NCBI GenBank assembly: GCA_022778585.1
Contig: JALFTI010000010.1
Location: 225,495 to 289,494 of the forward strand
Origin: Pygmaiobacter massiliensis
Lineage (GTDB): Bacteria; Bacillota; Clostridia; Oscillospirales; Ruminococcaceae
DNA length: 64,000 bases
Direction: 5' to 3'
Positions within the stretch are counted from its first letter, which is position 1, and each line of letters starts with the position of its first letter. The notes under the pieces were generated by a model that had not been told where the DNA came from, made no database searches, and worked only from the letters and a program-made list of their open reading frames with translations. Below are positions 1 to 7,714 of this stretch, piece by piece. Position numbers and translations under genes: made by a program.

Positions 1-285
1 AAAGCTGAACACTGCCCCCAACATGAAGTTGCACAATTCGCCCACGCAGGCGGTGCTAGTGCCCTTAATGAGGATGTGCAGCAAATTTTTAATAAAGCTG
101 ATGACCACCCCGTACACCGGCCCCAGCGCAAAGGAGCCCAAAAGCGCCGGCAGATCCGAAAAGTCCATCTTCACAAACGAAGGGATCAGCATCGGCAGCG
201 GAAACTCAATAAACATCAGCACAAAGGCGATGGCACTGAGCATAGCAGCAACGGAAAGATCACGGGTTTTTGTTCTGGTTTTCAT
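1..285 (-). CDS. ribU: Riboflavin ECF transporter substrate-binding protein, partial (3' end outside window)
   Basis: Membrane S component that binds riboflavin for uptake by an energy-coupling-factor transporter. Only the first 95 codons are present; the gene runs off the left edge. The translation starts MKTRTKTRDLSVAAMLSAIA, then a hydrophobic helix, then a segment around residues 36-60 (PSFVKMDFSDLPALLGSFAL) typical of RibU-type S components, followed by GPVYGVVISFIKNLLHIL. The ATG at 285-283 has an upstream GGGAGG. The upstream FMN riboswitch and its terminator confirm a flavin-related job independently of the protein sequence. Expression should drop when FMN is plentiful. Confidence is high for RibU; full length cannot be judged. 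Confidence 0.92.
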   Translation of the reverse strand, partial: MKTRTKTRDLSVAAMLSAIAFVLMFIEFPLPMLIPSFVKMDFSDLPALLGSFALGPVYGVVISFIKNLLHILIKGTSTACVGELCNFMLGAVFSF

Positions 286-356
286 ACAAACTACCTCCCG
301 GGGCACAAAATCCCCTTTTTATGATTTTGAAAGCCCTTTTCACGTGTCGGGAGACA

Positions 357-395
357 AATAAAAACACCCTGCTGTGGCAAAATCTACAACAGGGC
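357..395 (-). terminator. Riboswitch-controlled intrinsic terminator
   Basis: On the minus strand a stem CCCTGTTGTAG / CACAGCAGGG is followed by TTTTTATTT. It lies between the FMN aptamer and ribU, the usual place for an expression platform, so FMN binding should favour its formation. Confidence 0.8.
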
Positions 396-416
396 GCAGA
401 GAAATCCATCTGTCTG

Positions 417-545
417 CCGTTTCTTTCATCCGGACTATACCGTCGGCCCCGGAATCACACCGGGTCAGCGCTAAAAAGCGGTCGCGGGCTTTCTGCCATA
501 GCAGATCACCGCCGGTGGGGAATTGCACCCCGCCCTGAAACGAAC
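417..545 (-). promoter_or_regulatory. FMN riboswitch (RFN element)
   Basis: The minus strand carries the conserved RFN blocks in order: CAGGGCGGGGTGCAATTCCC, ACCGGCGGTGATC, a variable stem around GCCCGCGACCGC, GACCCGGTGTGATTCCGGGG, CCGACGGTATAGTCCGGATG and the closing GAAAGAAACGG. It stands directly before a terminator and ribU. Binding of FMN is established for this RNA family; transcription attenuation here is inferred from the terminator. Confidence 0.97.
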
Positions 546-556
546 TTTCTGGTATT

Positions 557-584
557 ATTATACACGCTTTGTCTAAAAACGCAA
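557..584 (-). promoter_or_regulatory. Promoter of the FMN riboswitch-ribU transcript
   Basis: TATAAT at 562-557 and TTGCGT at 584-579, 16 bp apart, on the minus strand. Transcription would begin near 550, just at the 5' edge of the aptamer. Confidence 0.75.
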
Positions 585-599
585 CCCCCGAATTGTATT

Positions 600-966
600 T
601 TTTTACAACAACAAGTCCTTTGCTTTTTTGCTCAGTTCCCCCTCCTGGCCAAAAAATAGCTCCCTTTCACCCAAAATGGCAGAACAATCCTTTTCCTGCT
701 GTTTGCTTTGGGGCATTTGCCAAATTTTCCAGGCATCTGTCCCCCGCGGCCGCGGCGCACGGGCGGGCTACTCGGTGGTGTACAGGGCGAAATCCTCGGT
801 GGCCACCTGCCGCATCAGACGCTACTCAAGTTATTCCTTTCATTTTCTTCCAGAACTTAAGTATTTGTTTAATTTATAATAATATAATAAACTATTTATG
901 AATTTTATATTTATTTTATTCAAAATAGTGATACAATAAAAACAGTACAGCACACTTGTACAATAG
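600..966. other. Non-coding stretch with a short GC-rich gene relic
   Basis: No intact gene. A GC-rich block (about 745-825) on the minus strand reads MRQVATEDFALYTTE and stop (815-768), with another in-frame stop just before it, and looks like the C-terminal tail of a lost gene. The following 835-965 is strongly AT-rich and shows nothing recognisable. Confidence 0.35.
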
Positions 967-1116
967 ATTGTCAAATTCCTATATATCTTTTCACTAACTG
1001 GTATTAACCGTGATAGCAATGTCAAAGAGTATCATTGGGAAGATTATCCAACGGCCTTTTCCGGTGCGCGACCGATTGACGAATGGCTTTTCGAAAAGAT
1101 TATGAGCTATCGTTGA
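967..1116 (+). pseudogene. C-terminal relic of an unidentified protein
   Basis: An open stretch without start codon or ribosome binding site ends DSNVKEYHWEDYPTAFSGAR, then PIDEWLFEKIMSYR and a TGA at 1114-1116. The composition (aromatic and charged residues, a helical tail) looks like true coding sequence rather than chance. A stop at 964-966 closes it upstream, so only about 50 codons remain. I do not recognise the family. Confidence 0.35.
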
Positions 1117-1141
1117 GGGACTCAATATGGAGGAACCCAAT

Positions 1142-1582
1142 ATGCGCAAGAAAAAAATCTGGTTTTTGGCCTTATTCTTGTTGGTAACAATCGCTTGCAG
1201 CATTTATCTGGTTTCTAATCGTCAGCCGTCTGAGATTCCGTTACCTGAGACTAAGTATCAATTCTATCTTTCCGTTGTTTCTTGCAAGGTAGAGGATGAC
1301 ACCGGTCCTCTTTCAGTCATAGCCCAGTGGATTGATCGCGAGACGAACGAAATCTCCTACGGCGATTATTCTCTCGGCACACGCGAGCCGTTTCTGTACA
1401 CCTCCAGCGGTGGACGCGTTTCTACGGATGAAATTCAGCCGGGCGACATCCTGATCGTTCACACAGATAATGCGACGGAACTGGACATCTATCCTGTGAT
1501 GTTCAGCGGACCCTACTACCTCACGCTGTTGGATACGCCGTTGGATGACTCGGGACAAGCCGAATCGAATGCCTATCCATAA
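1142..1582 (+). CDS. Small exported or membrane-anchored protein of unknown function
   Basis: A 146-residue protein starting MRKKKIWFLALFLLVTIACS: a basic N-terminus followed by a hydrophobic segment at about residues 6-23. This is either a signal anchor or a lipoprotein signal, with C at about 18 (TIAC is a loose lipobox). The rest is soluble and beta-rich, with VIAQWIDRETNEISYGDYSL and a later GDILIVHTD segment that resembles a small OB-type or YobA-like secreted domain. The start at 1142 is preferred over 1127 because GGAGG at 1129-1133 lies 8 bases before it. A terminator follows directly, so it is a single-gene unit. I do not recognise a defined family. Confidence 0.7.
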   Translation: MRKKKIWFLALFLLVTIACSIYLVSNRQPSEIPLPETKYQFYLSVVSCKVEDDTGPLSVIAQWIDRETNEISYGDYSLGTREPFLYTSSGGRVSTDEIQPGDILIVHTDNATELDIYPVMFSGPYYLTLLDTPLDDSGQAESNAYP

Positions 1583-1591
1583 TTCTCAAAC

Positions 1592-1620
1592 AAAAAGCAG
1601 GCCCCAGGGCCTGCTTTTTT
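1592..1620 (+). terminator. Intrinsic terminator
   Basis: GCAGGCCC / GGGCCTGC stem at 1597-1614 followed by six T, ten bases after the stop of the preceding gene. Confidence 0.9.
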
Positions 1621-2085
1621 GATGGCGGGGCCGGGGCCCGCTTTGCGCGTTATGGGGTTTTGTCTCCGGGGCCAGTGGCAGGTCGGCCGACAGCCTGCGG
1701 CGGGCGGTGGAGCGGCAGAACGCCTCGTTAGGTTTTTCTGTTATACACGATGGCCCGGCCCCTTGAAAAGCCCTTGGAACATCTTGCAAGGGCGCGGCAA
1801 ATGGCTTATACTTATAATAATTCAGTTGGACTGTCCGTAACTCAGGCTGTCCCTGAGTGAAGTGGGCCAGTAAGGCGCTTGCCTATAGGGGGATATCCAC
1901 TGTAAAGGCCGTGTAAAAGCCGCAGCCGACGCCGAATAAAATATTTTTGCGGGATTTTAAAAGGGGACTTTTTTGAAAAAAACCCCTTTTTGCTTTGAAA
2001 TTTATAAAAGAATGAATAGCAAGTCTTGCTCTGTTTTAACCTGCTGTACCAACTGCCGGTACCGCCTGACACAAAGGAGTTTTAT
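1621..2085. other. Intergenic stretch with a possible gene relic
   Basis: No gene with a start site is supported. A GC-rich part (1623-1766, plus strand) is open to a TGA and ends RRAVERQNASLGFSVIHDGP, which could be the tail of a lost gene. From about 1800 on the sequence becomes AT-rich; an A/T-flanked GGGG...CCCC repeat near 1962-1990 is a weak hairpin. The last 15 bases hold the AAAGGAG of the next gene. Confidence 0.3.
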
Positions 2086-3159
2086 ATGGATTTTTCGGCC
2101 TATTTTTCACCAGATGCTGCTTTGCAATTTGGCATTTGTGTCCTGGTTTTTTTGGCTTTTTTTGCTGTCAGCCGATTGTTTCGCTATAAAATGGCGCCGC
2201 TTTTGGCTAAGCTTTTCAAAAAAATTAACCGTTCCTTCCTCCACAATCTGGTCGAGTCCATCAGCCGTCCTTTTTCCAACGCTATTGCCTGGGCCGGCGC
2301 ACAAATCGCACTGGAACGGCTTTCCCATTCTGCTTACTTTTTGGCTTCTGTGCCGTTTATGGCAATCTTTCGCATCGGGTATGTGGTTTTTATTGTACAG
2401 GCTTTGTGGAACCTTGTTCCGCTTGTACCGGTACTGCTTCAAAGAGAAGACAAAAACGCGAAATCCATCCAAAAATTGGTACACATCTCTTTGCGGGTAC
2501 TCGTCATTTCGTTTGCTGTTGTAATCGGCCTTGGAGAACTGGGTTATAATGTGAACGGACTGATTGCCGGGCTTGGCCTTGGAGGCCTAACCTTATCGTT
2601 AGCCGCACAGAACACTGCTTCCAACCTGTTTGCAGGCGCTATGCTGTTCACCGAACGCCCGTTCGAGCTGGGAGATTGGATCAGCTGCGCAGGAGTGGAA
2701 GGCACGGTGGAAGATATTGGCCTTCGCGCCACCAAACTTCGCACCTTTGCAAACACTTTGGTTGTTGTTCCCAACACTACCATCTGCAGCCAGAATATTG
2801 ACAATTACACCCGCATGAACATGCGGCTGAAGCAGTTTACACTTGGCATTTGCTACAATACCCCGCAGGAAAAAATAGAACAGCTGATTGACCAACTGCG
2901 CACCTTGATCTGTTCGGACCCAGATGTTGCTGCCGACAAAGTGCAGGTCAGTTTATTTGGGTTTGGCAGTTCCAGTATTGATATCCGGGTGGTATACTAC
3001 ACTACAGTTACTGCCTATGCTGACTGGCTTGCAGTAACCCAGCGGCTCAATTTTGCCCTTTTGGCACTTATGAATCGGCTGGGGGTAGAATTTGCTTATC
3101 CCAGCCAGAGTATCTACTTACAACAGCCTGAAACAGATGCCAATAAAGCCGCCCTGTAA
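2086..3159 (+). CDS. MscS-family small-conductance mechanosensitive channel
   Basis: Membrane channel that opens under membrane tension to release solutes during osmotic downshock. It has 357 residues with hydrophobic helices at about 12-32, 85-115 and 130-160. The MscS core follows: a Gly/Ala-rich pore helix (IAGLGLGGLTLSLAAQNTAS, about 160-182), then LFAGAMLFTERPFELGDWI and the beta domain with EGTVEDIGLRATKLRT and VPNTTICSQNIDN. A soluble C-terminal domain completes it. The start at 2086 is chosen because AAAGGAG lies six bases before; an upstream ATG at 2026 has no such site. The family call is firm; gating properties cannot be read from sequence. Confidence 0.93.
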   Translation: MDFSAYFSPDAALQFGICVLVFLAFFAVSRLFRYKMAPLLAKLFKKINRSFLHNLVESISRPFSNAIAWAGAQIALERLSHSAYFLASVPFMAIFRIGYVVFIVQALWNLVPLVPVLLQREDKNAKSIQKLVHISLRVLVISFAVVIGLGELGYNVNGLIAGLGLGGLTLSLAAQNTASNLFAGAMLFTERPFELGDWISCAGVEGTVEDIGLRATKLRTFANTLVVVPNTTICSQNIDNYTRMNMRLKQFTLGICYNTPQEKIEQLIDQLRTLICSDPDVAADKVQVSLFGFGSSSIDIRVVYYTTVTAYADWLAVTQRLNFALLALMNRLGVEFAYPSQSIYLQQPETDANKAAL

Positions 3160-3204
3160 CGCTTTTTGCGCTAAGCTATTTTTGTTTAAAAAGGAAGATG
3201 TATT

Positions 3205-3753
3205 TTGACCAGTTATCATCCCGTTTATCACCCTGCCGACCCTGCCGAAAAGCAGGCCATGCAGGCACATATTGTGCGCCAACTCAACTATACCAAAGAA
3301 CAATGTCAGGACGCCATTATCGGCATGATTGCCCCCCAGTTTGAGGATTGCGACCCGGCCCGCCGCAGCCTGACTTTAAGCTTTACCATTACCAGCTGGA
3401 TGCGTAATGTGGGCCGCACCATGCATGGAGGACTGATTTCCACAGCGTTTGATACTTCGTTTGGTCTTCTCACCAACTATTACAGCCGCGGCCATTTTAT
3501 TACGACCACTAATCTTTCCATTACCTATTTGGAACCAGTGTTTCCCGGCGAAAAGCTGGTTATTACCGTAAAAGCCAACCGCGCAGGCCGCACCTTGGTT
3601 GGCCTTACCGGAAAAGCCTGGGCGGTACAGGGAGAAAAGCGCCGTTTGGCCGATACAGCCACCGCTACTTTTATGATCTTACAAGAAAAATTTACGCCCC
3701 CCTGGGCGGTTCAAAACTGGGCGCCTGAACCGGATGAAAATCCCGCAACCTGA
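3205..3753 (+). CDS. PaaI-like hotdog-fold thioesterase
   Basis: Predicted acyl-CoA thioesterase of 182 residues. The hotdog-fold signature is visible: GRTMHGGLISTAFDTSFG, with the HGG of the substrate loop at residues 74-76, then a TTTNLSITYLEPVFPGEKL strand and a long AxRAGRTLVGLTGKAWAVQ segment. The start is a TTG at 3205 with AAGGAAG seven bases upstream; the ATG at 3198 is out of frame. It lies 45 bases after the MscS gene on the same strand and could be co-transcribed. The acyl substrate is unknown. Confidence 0.85.
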   Translation: MTSYHPVYHPADPAEKQAMQAHIVRQLNYTKEQCQDAIIGMIAPQFEDCDPARRSLTLSFTITSWMRNVGRTMHGGLISTAFDTSFGLLTNYYSRGHFITTTNLSITYLEPVFPGEKLVITVKANRAGRTLVGLTGKAWAVQGEKRRLADTATATFMILQEKFTPPWAVQNWAPEPDENPAT

Positions 3754-3756
3754 TCT

Positions 3757-3864
3757 TCAGGCAGCATCGCGTTCATATTCCCACGCCTCTGTGTCATCTG
3801 CAAACTGATTCACTGGTCCAGTGGGCATATAATATCCATATTCTGTGTAACCTTCTTCAAACAT
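3757..3864 (-). CDS. Acidic, tyrosine-rich 35-residue microprotein
   Basis: A short gene on the minus strand, convergent with the thioesterase and three bases from its stop. The product begins MFEEGYTEYGYYMPTGPVNQ and continues FADDTEAWEYERDAA. It is strongly acidic, with five Tyr, one Trp and no Cys or signal sequence. GGGGGCGG lies a few bases before the ATG at 3864. In-frame codons upstream to a TTG at 3894 are open but lack a ribosome binding site. Codon choice looks like real coding sequence. I do not recognise the family. Upstream lie two ACCGGT palindromes that could be an operator. Confidence 0.55.
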   Translation of the reverse strand: MFEEGYTEYGYYMPTGPVNQFADDTEAWEYERDAA

Positions 3865-3904
3865 ATCGTCCGCCCCCGTTTCTTTGGTTAGCAAGTCGGT
3901 TTAT

Positions 3905-3919
3905 ACCGGTTTAACCGGT
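3905..3919. promoter_or_regulatory. Paired ACCGGT palindromes between divergent genes
   Basis: ACCGGT TTA ACCGGT: two self-complementary hexamers three bases apart, so the site is both a direct and an inverted repeat. It lies about 40 bases upstream of the microprotein start and in the spacer before the divergent lipoprotein gene, a likely operator position. Confidence 0.35.
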
Positions 3920-4054
3920 TTTTATTTTCTTTTTCCATGCCTGCAGTATACCAAAACACTTGTACAATAAAACGGACAATTCGTTTTCGTTGCCGCCTCT
4001 GCTTTGCAGCAGCTATATAATGGCAGCGTTTTTTGTTGAAAGTGAGGCTTCCTG

Positions 4055-5374
4055 TTGAATCGGATTTTACGCCTGACAGCAGTTTTACTGGCGGCTATTT
4101 GTCTGCTAAATGGCTGCGCCGCCACTGATATGGTGCTTTCTGTGCGCTGTGACCTGCAGCAACCCGCCCCACTGGCTGACCTGCCTTACCTGGATTCGTC
4201 CATTCAATCGCCTTTTGAACCGGTGACCTGTACTTATTATTACGACCAGCTTCCCACCGAGGCATGCCGGACCGTATACCGGGCGGCACTGGAACATTTT
4301 GCTGCCGGCAGAACCGACAGCTTTTATCTAAAAGGCAGCTACACCGCTTTAGAGGTATCTGCCGCAATGCAGGCGCTACAGTATGACCAGCCGCAATTGT
4401 TATGCGCTCCATTTGGGCAAACCTGCAGCTATTACACAACCTCTTCTGGCGAAGTGCTGGGTATTGAACTTTCTTATAGTGAACCACCCAAAGGGCAAGC
4501 AAAAATGCGCCGGCAACTTTGTGAGCGCATTACACAAATTTTAGAAAATGCCAGCATTTTTGCTGACCCATTTGAGCGGGAAGCCTATCTGTATCAAACT
4601 TTGCTGGAACAAACTGTATATGACAATACGGCCGCTAAAAACAGTTTGAAAGCATCTCAGGAGCCTGACTATTCCCTTTCCCTGGAAGACCGCATGACCC
4701 ACACCCTATATGGCGCACTGGTAAATGGCCGGGCCGTATGTGACGGATATGCCAGTGCTTTTCAGCTATTGTGCTGTTATGCAGGCATTCCCGCCGCCAC
4801 CATTGTAGGGCAGGCTTTCGATTTTATGGCTGCGAACGGAACCGCCTTTGCAAATGGCCAAGACCGCAACCATGCCTGGAACCTGGTACAGCTGGAAAGC
4901 GGCAGCTACTATTGCGACCCCACCTGGGATGACAATGACTTCAGCTGGCTAACCGCTGACGGCCAGTTGGTGCGTTTTGCAGAGGATCCTTCCGGCATGC
5001 GTCAGATTCCGCTGACTGCGCTGCACCGCTATTTGAACCTTACCTTTGACGAGATGTCCCAAAATCACACACCAGACCCTGATTTTCAGTACCCGATGCA
5101 GGCAACCGGGCAGGACAATTACTACCGGCGCCGCAAGCTGACAGTCTCAAGCCCTGCCGAACTGACCAACCTGGCAAAAAGGCTGTGCCAGGAGCAGAAT
5201 TACCCGGAACTTTTTTGCTTTGAAGTACTGCTGGTGGACTGGGGCAGCGTCAATCTTTCCAGGGTATTGCCTGCTGCTTTGGGCGGCGTGGGTGGGTACC
5301 ACTACCTGCTTTATTCCAATCCCCCCGGTGCGGAAGACCGCTTATTTGTATGTCTGTACAACGACGAATCATAA
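4055..5374 (+). CDS. Transglutaminase-like lipoprotein
   Basis: Predicted membrane-anchored extracellular protein of 439 residues with a lipoprotein signal (LLAAICLLNGC, lipid-modified Cys 21). The central part carries a transglutaminase/protease-like core with the expected Cys-His-Asp triad: GRAVCDGYASAFQLLCCYAG (Cys 229), NHAWNLVQL (His 273) and YYCDPTWDD (Asp 288). The N-terminal 200 residues and the last 100 have no clear family. The start is a TTG with GAGG ten bases before. A plausible promoter (TTGCCG, TATATAAT ending near 4020) precedes it. Members of this family act as peptidases or cross-linking enzymes on surface proteins; the target here is unknown. Confidence 0.85.
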   Translation: MNRILRLTAVLLAAICLLNGCAATDMVLSVRCDLQQPAPLADLPYLDSSIQSPFEPVTCTYYYDQLPTEACRTVYRAALEHFAAGRTDSFYLKGSYTALEVSAAMQALQYDQPQLLCAPFGQTCSYYTTSSGEVLGIELSYSEPPKGQAKMRRQLCERITQILENASIFADPFEREAYLYQTLLEQTVYDNTAAKNSLKASQEPDYSLSLEDRMTHTLYGALVNGRAVCDGYASAFQLLCCYAGIPAATIVGQAFDFMAANGTAFANGQDRNHAWNLVQLESGSYYCDPTWDDNDFSWLTADGQLVRFAEDPSGMRQIPLTALHRYLNLTFDEMSQNHTPDPDFQYPMQATGQDNYYRRRKLTVSSPAELTNLAKRLCQEQNYPELFCFEVLLVDWGSVNLSRVLPAALGGVGGYHYLLYSNPPGAEDRLFVCLYNDES

Positions 5375-5378
5375 AATC

Positions 5379-5408
5379 TTGATTTTTCTTTTCCGCGCAG
5401 GATATAAT
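5379..5408 (+). promoter_or_regulatory. Promoter of the TSCPD-protein gene
   Basis: TTGATT at 5379-5384 and TATAAT at 5403-5408 with an 18-base spacer, about 75 bases before the next start codon. Confidence 0.7.
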
Positions 5409-5484
5409 ATTAAAGTTCAGGACTTTAATTTTGGGAACACTGCTTGGCCATATGGCCGCAGAGAAAATGGGAGGACATTTTATT

Positions 5485-5739
5485 ATGATGTATACTTATC
5501 AAAACAAAGGCACCTGCTCTACCCGTACCGAAGTGGAGCTTGCTCCGGACCACACCATTCAATCGATTGCCGTTTTTAATGGCTGCAACGGCAACCTGAA
5601 AGGGATCTGTGCTCTTCTTACCGGCATGAAAGCCGAGGACGCCATCAGCCGTATGAAGGGTACTCGCTGCGGCAATAGGGCCACTTCCTGCCCGGATCAG
5701 ATTGCCTGCGCTTTGGAAGAGGCATTGGCACAGCTGTAA
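5485..5739 (+). CDS. TSCPD-domain small protein
   Basis: An 84-residue protein built around the TSCPD domain: NGCNGNLKGICALLTGM and the closing KGTRCGNRATSCPDQIACAL, with four conserved-looking Cys that could bind metal. The same domain occurs at the C-terminus of some class II ribonucleotide reductases and alone in many Clostridia; the role of the stand-alone form is not established. GGGAGG lies ten bases before the ATG pair at 5485 and 5488; the first is taken. It has its own promoter and terminator, so it is monocistronic. Confidence 0.85.
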   Translation: MMYTYQNKGTCSTRTEVELAPDHTIQSIAVFNGCNGNLKGICALLTGMKAEDAISRMKGTRCGNRATSCPDQIACALEEALAQL

Positions 5740-5772
5740 ACTGCTTTTTGCATCAATTACAACCAATAGAAA

Positions 5773-5807
5773 GTGGCTGGCAAACCGTTTTTGCCAGCCG
5801 CTTTTTT
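5773..5807 (+). terminator. Intrinsic terminator
   Basis: GGCTGGCAAA / TTTGCCAGCC hairpin followed by CGCTTTTTT. Confidence 0.9.
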
Positions 5808-5914
5808 CATTTTTGTGCAAGAATCTTCCATGTTTTCCCCGCATAGCGCGCAGTATAATGAAAAAAGAAAATTGCTGCCCATGCGGGCAGAATAGACTTT
5901 TAGGAGGAAGCTGT

Positions 5915-7459
5915 ATGGAACGAAATGCTGCATATGAAATTGAACGGCTGGTCCAGTTTGGCCTGCAGCAGGGCCTGTTGGAAGAGCTGGACTGCTATGT
6001 TGCCCGCAATACCCTGCTGGATCTGTTTGGCTTGGCAGAGCCATTTGACGGCCCGGTAGAGGAACCTTTGCCGCAGCTTCCCACCGAAATTTTGGATTCT
6101 CTTTTGGACTATGCCGCACAAAAAGAACTTTTTGATGGCGAAGTTCGTTCGCTGCGCATTAATTTTGAAGCCCGTATTATGGGGGCACTGATGCCCCGGG
6201 AAAGCGAAGTTGCCCACAGATTTGCCCAATTGTACCAAACAAAAGGGGCCAAAGCCGCTACCGATTGGTTCTACCACCTTTGCCGGGTGTCCAACTACAT
6301 TCGCACTGCCGATGTAGCCCGCAATATTAAATGGGACTACCATTGCCAGTACGGCAAATTGGAGATTACAATTAACCTGACCAAACCGGAAAAGGATCCT
6401 AAAACCATTGCACTGGAACGGATGCAGCCTTCTTCCAGTTATCCCCGCTGCATGCTCTGCCCGGAGAACATTGGATACGCCGGAAGGGTAAATTTCCCGG
6501 CCCGGCAGTACCACCGCATTGTACCGGTAACCCTGGCCGGTGAAGAGTGGTTTTTACAGTATTCCCCCTATGTGTACTATAACGAACACTGCATTGTGTT
6601 TGGCAAAAAGCATGAACCCATGCAGATTGAGCATAAAACCTTCTGCCGCCTGTTCGACTTTGTGGAACAGTTTCCCCATTATACCTGCGGCTCCAATGCA
6701 GATCTTCCCATTGTAGGGGGCAGCATTCTCAGCCACAATCATTTCCAGGGCGGCTGTTACCGGTTCCCCATGCAAAATGCAGTTTCCCTCACCCGTTACC
6801 GCTGTGAAGATTTTCCAAAACTGACAGTGGACCGGATTAATTGGCCAATGGCTGCCATTCGGGTGCAAGGGCATAACCGGGACGAAATGATTGCTTTTGC
6901 TGACCGTATGCTTACTGCTTGGCGCGGTTATTCGGACGAAAGCGTGGATATTTTAGCCAGCAGCACTGAGGATGGCAAAACCGTTTTGCACAATACCATT
7001 ACTCCCATTCTGCATTACGAGGAAAAAGCTGGGTTTATTCTGGACCTGGTGCCCCGCAACAATCGCACCTGTGCAGAATACCCCGATGGCATTTTCCACC
7101 CGCATAAGGAAGTACACCACATTAAGAAGGAAAATATTGGCTTAATTGAGGTGATGGGGCTTGCCATTCTGCCTGGAAGGCTGAAAGCCCAGAGCGAAAC
7201 CATTCACAAGGTTCTTACCGGCAAACTTGATGTTGGTGAAGCTGCCGCCAGCTGCCCTGAACATACCGAATGGATTCACGAGCTTACATTGCATTATGGC
7301 ACCGCCCTTTCGGAGGAAAAAGCCGATGAGGTTATAAAACAGGAGATTGGTGCAAAATTTGCAGCCTGCCTGGAACATGCCGGTGTTTTTAAACTGGATG
7401 CTGCCGGACTTGCTGCCTGTGACCGTTTTATGGCAACAATTGGCTGTAACAAGCTGTAA
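5915..7459 (+). CDS. galT: Galactose-1-phosphate uridylyltransferase, Gram-positive type
   Basis: Leloir-pathway enzyme exchanging UMP between UDP-glucose and galactose-1-phosphate. At 514 residues it matches the long Firmicutes form rather than the E. coli form. Visible signatures: YPRCMLCPENIGYAGR (about 172-188), NEHCIVFGKKHEPM, then GGSILSHNHFQGG carrying the catalytic His-x-His pair (His 274, His 276), and PRNNRTCAEYPDGIFHPH. The start at 5915 has AGGAGG seven bases upstream; a TATAAT at 5854-5859 is a likely -10. No galK or galE is next to it; a strong terminator follows, so it is transcribed alone. Confidence 0.95.
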   Translation: MERNAAYEIERLVQFGLQQGLLEELDCYVARNTLLDLFGLAEPFDGPVEEPLPQLPTEILDSLLDYAAQKELFDGEVRSLRINFEARIMGALMPRESEVAHRFAQLYQTKGAKAATDWFYHLCRVSNYIRTADVARNIKWDYHCQYGKLEITINLTKPEKDPKTIALERMQPSSSYPRCMLCPENIGYAGRVNFPARQYHRIVPVTLAGEEWFLQYSPYVYYNEHCIVFGKKHEPMQIEHKTFCRLFDFVEQFPHYTCGSNADLPIVGGSILSHNHFQGGCYRFPMQNAVSLTRYRCEDFPKLTVDRINWPMAAIRVQGHNRDEMIAFADRMLTAWRGYSDESVDILASSTEDGKTVLHNTITPILHYEEKAGFILDLVPRNNRTCAEYPDGIFHPHKEVHHIKKENIGLIEVMGLAILPGRLKAQSETIHKVLTGKLDVGEAAASCPEHTEWIHELTLHYGTALSEEKADEVIKQEIGAKFAACLEHAGVFKLDAAGLAACDRFMATIGCNKL

Positions 7460-7465
7460 TTTTTA

Positions 7466-7502
7466 AAAAAACAGGCAGGCCCAAAAGGCCTGCCTGTTTT
7501 TG
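7466..7502 (+). terminator. Intrinsic terminator of galT
   Basis: ACAGGCAGGCC / GGCCTGCCTGT stem with a four-T tail. Confidence 0.9.
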
Positions 7503-7714
7503 GTATAAGGGGGCAATTTTTTATTTTAGGGGCAAAGGTTTACGGATCTGTATTTTACTTTAAACCTTTTAACCAGCAAAACCAATTTCCTTTTTTCCGC
7601 CTTTTTAATGATTTTTCCATGTTTTTTGATGAATTTTCTCCCCACCCTTTATTTTTTCGTCTAAAAGCGGTAAACTGTAACCAGATATTTTATCAAAACA
7701 AGGAGCTTTATGGC

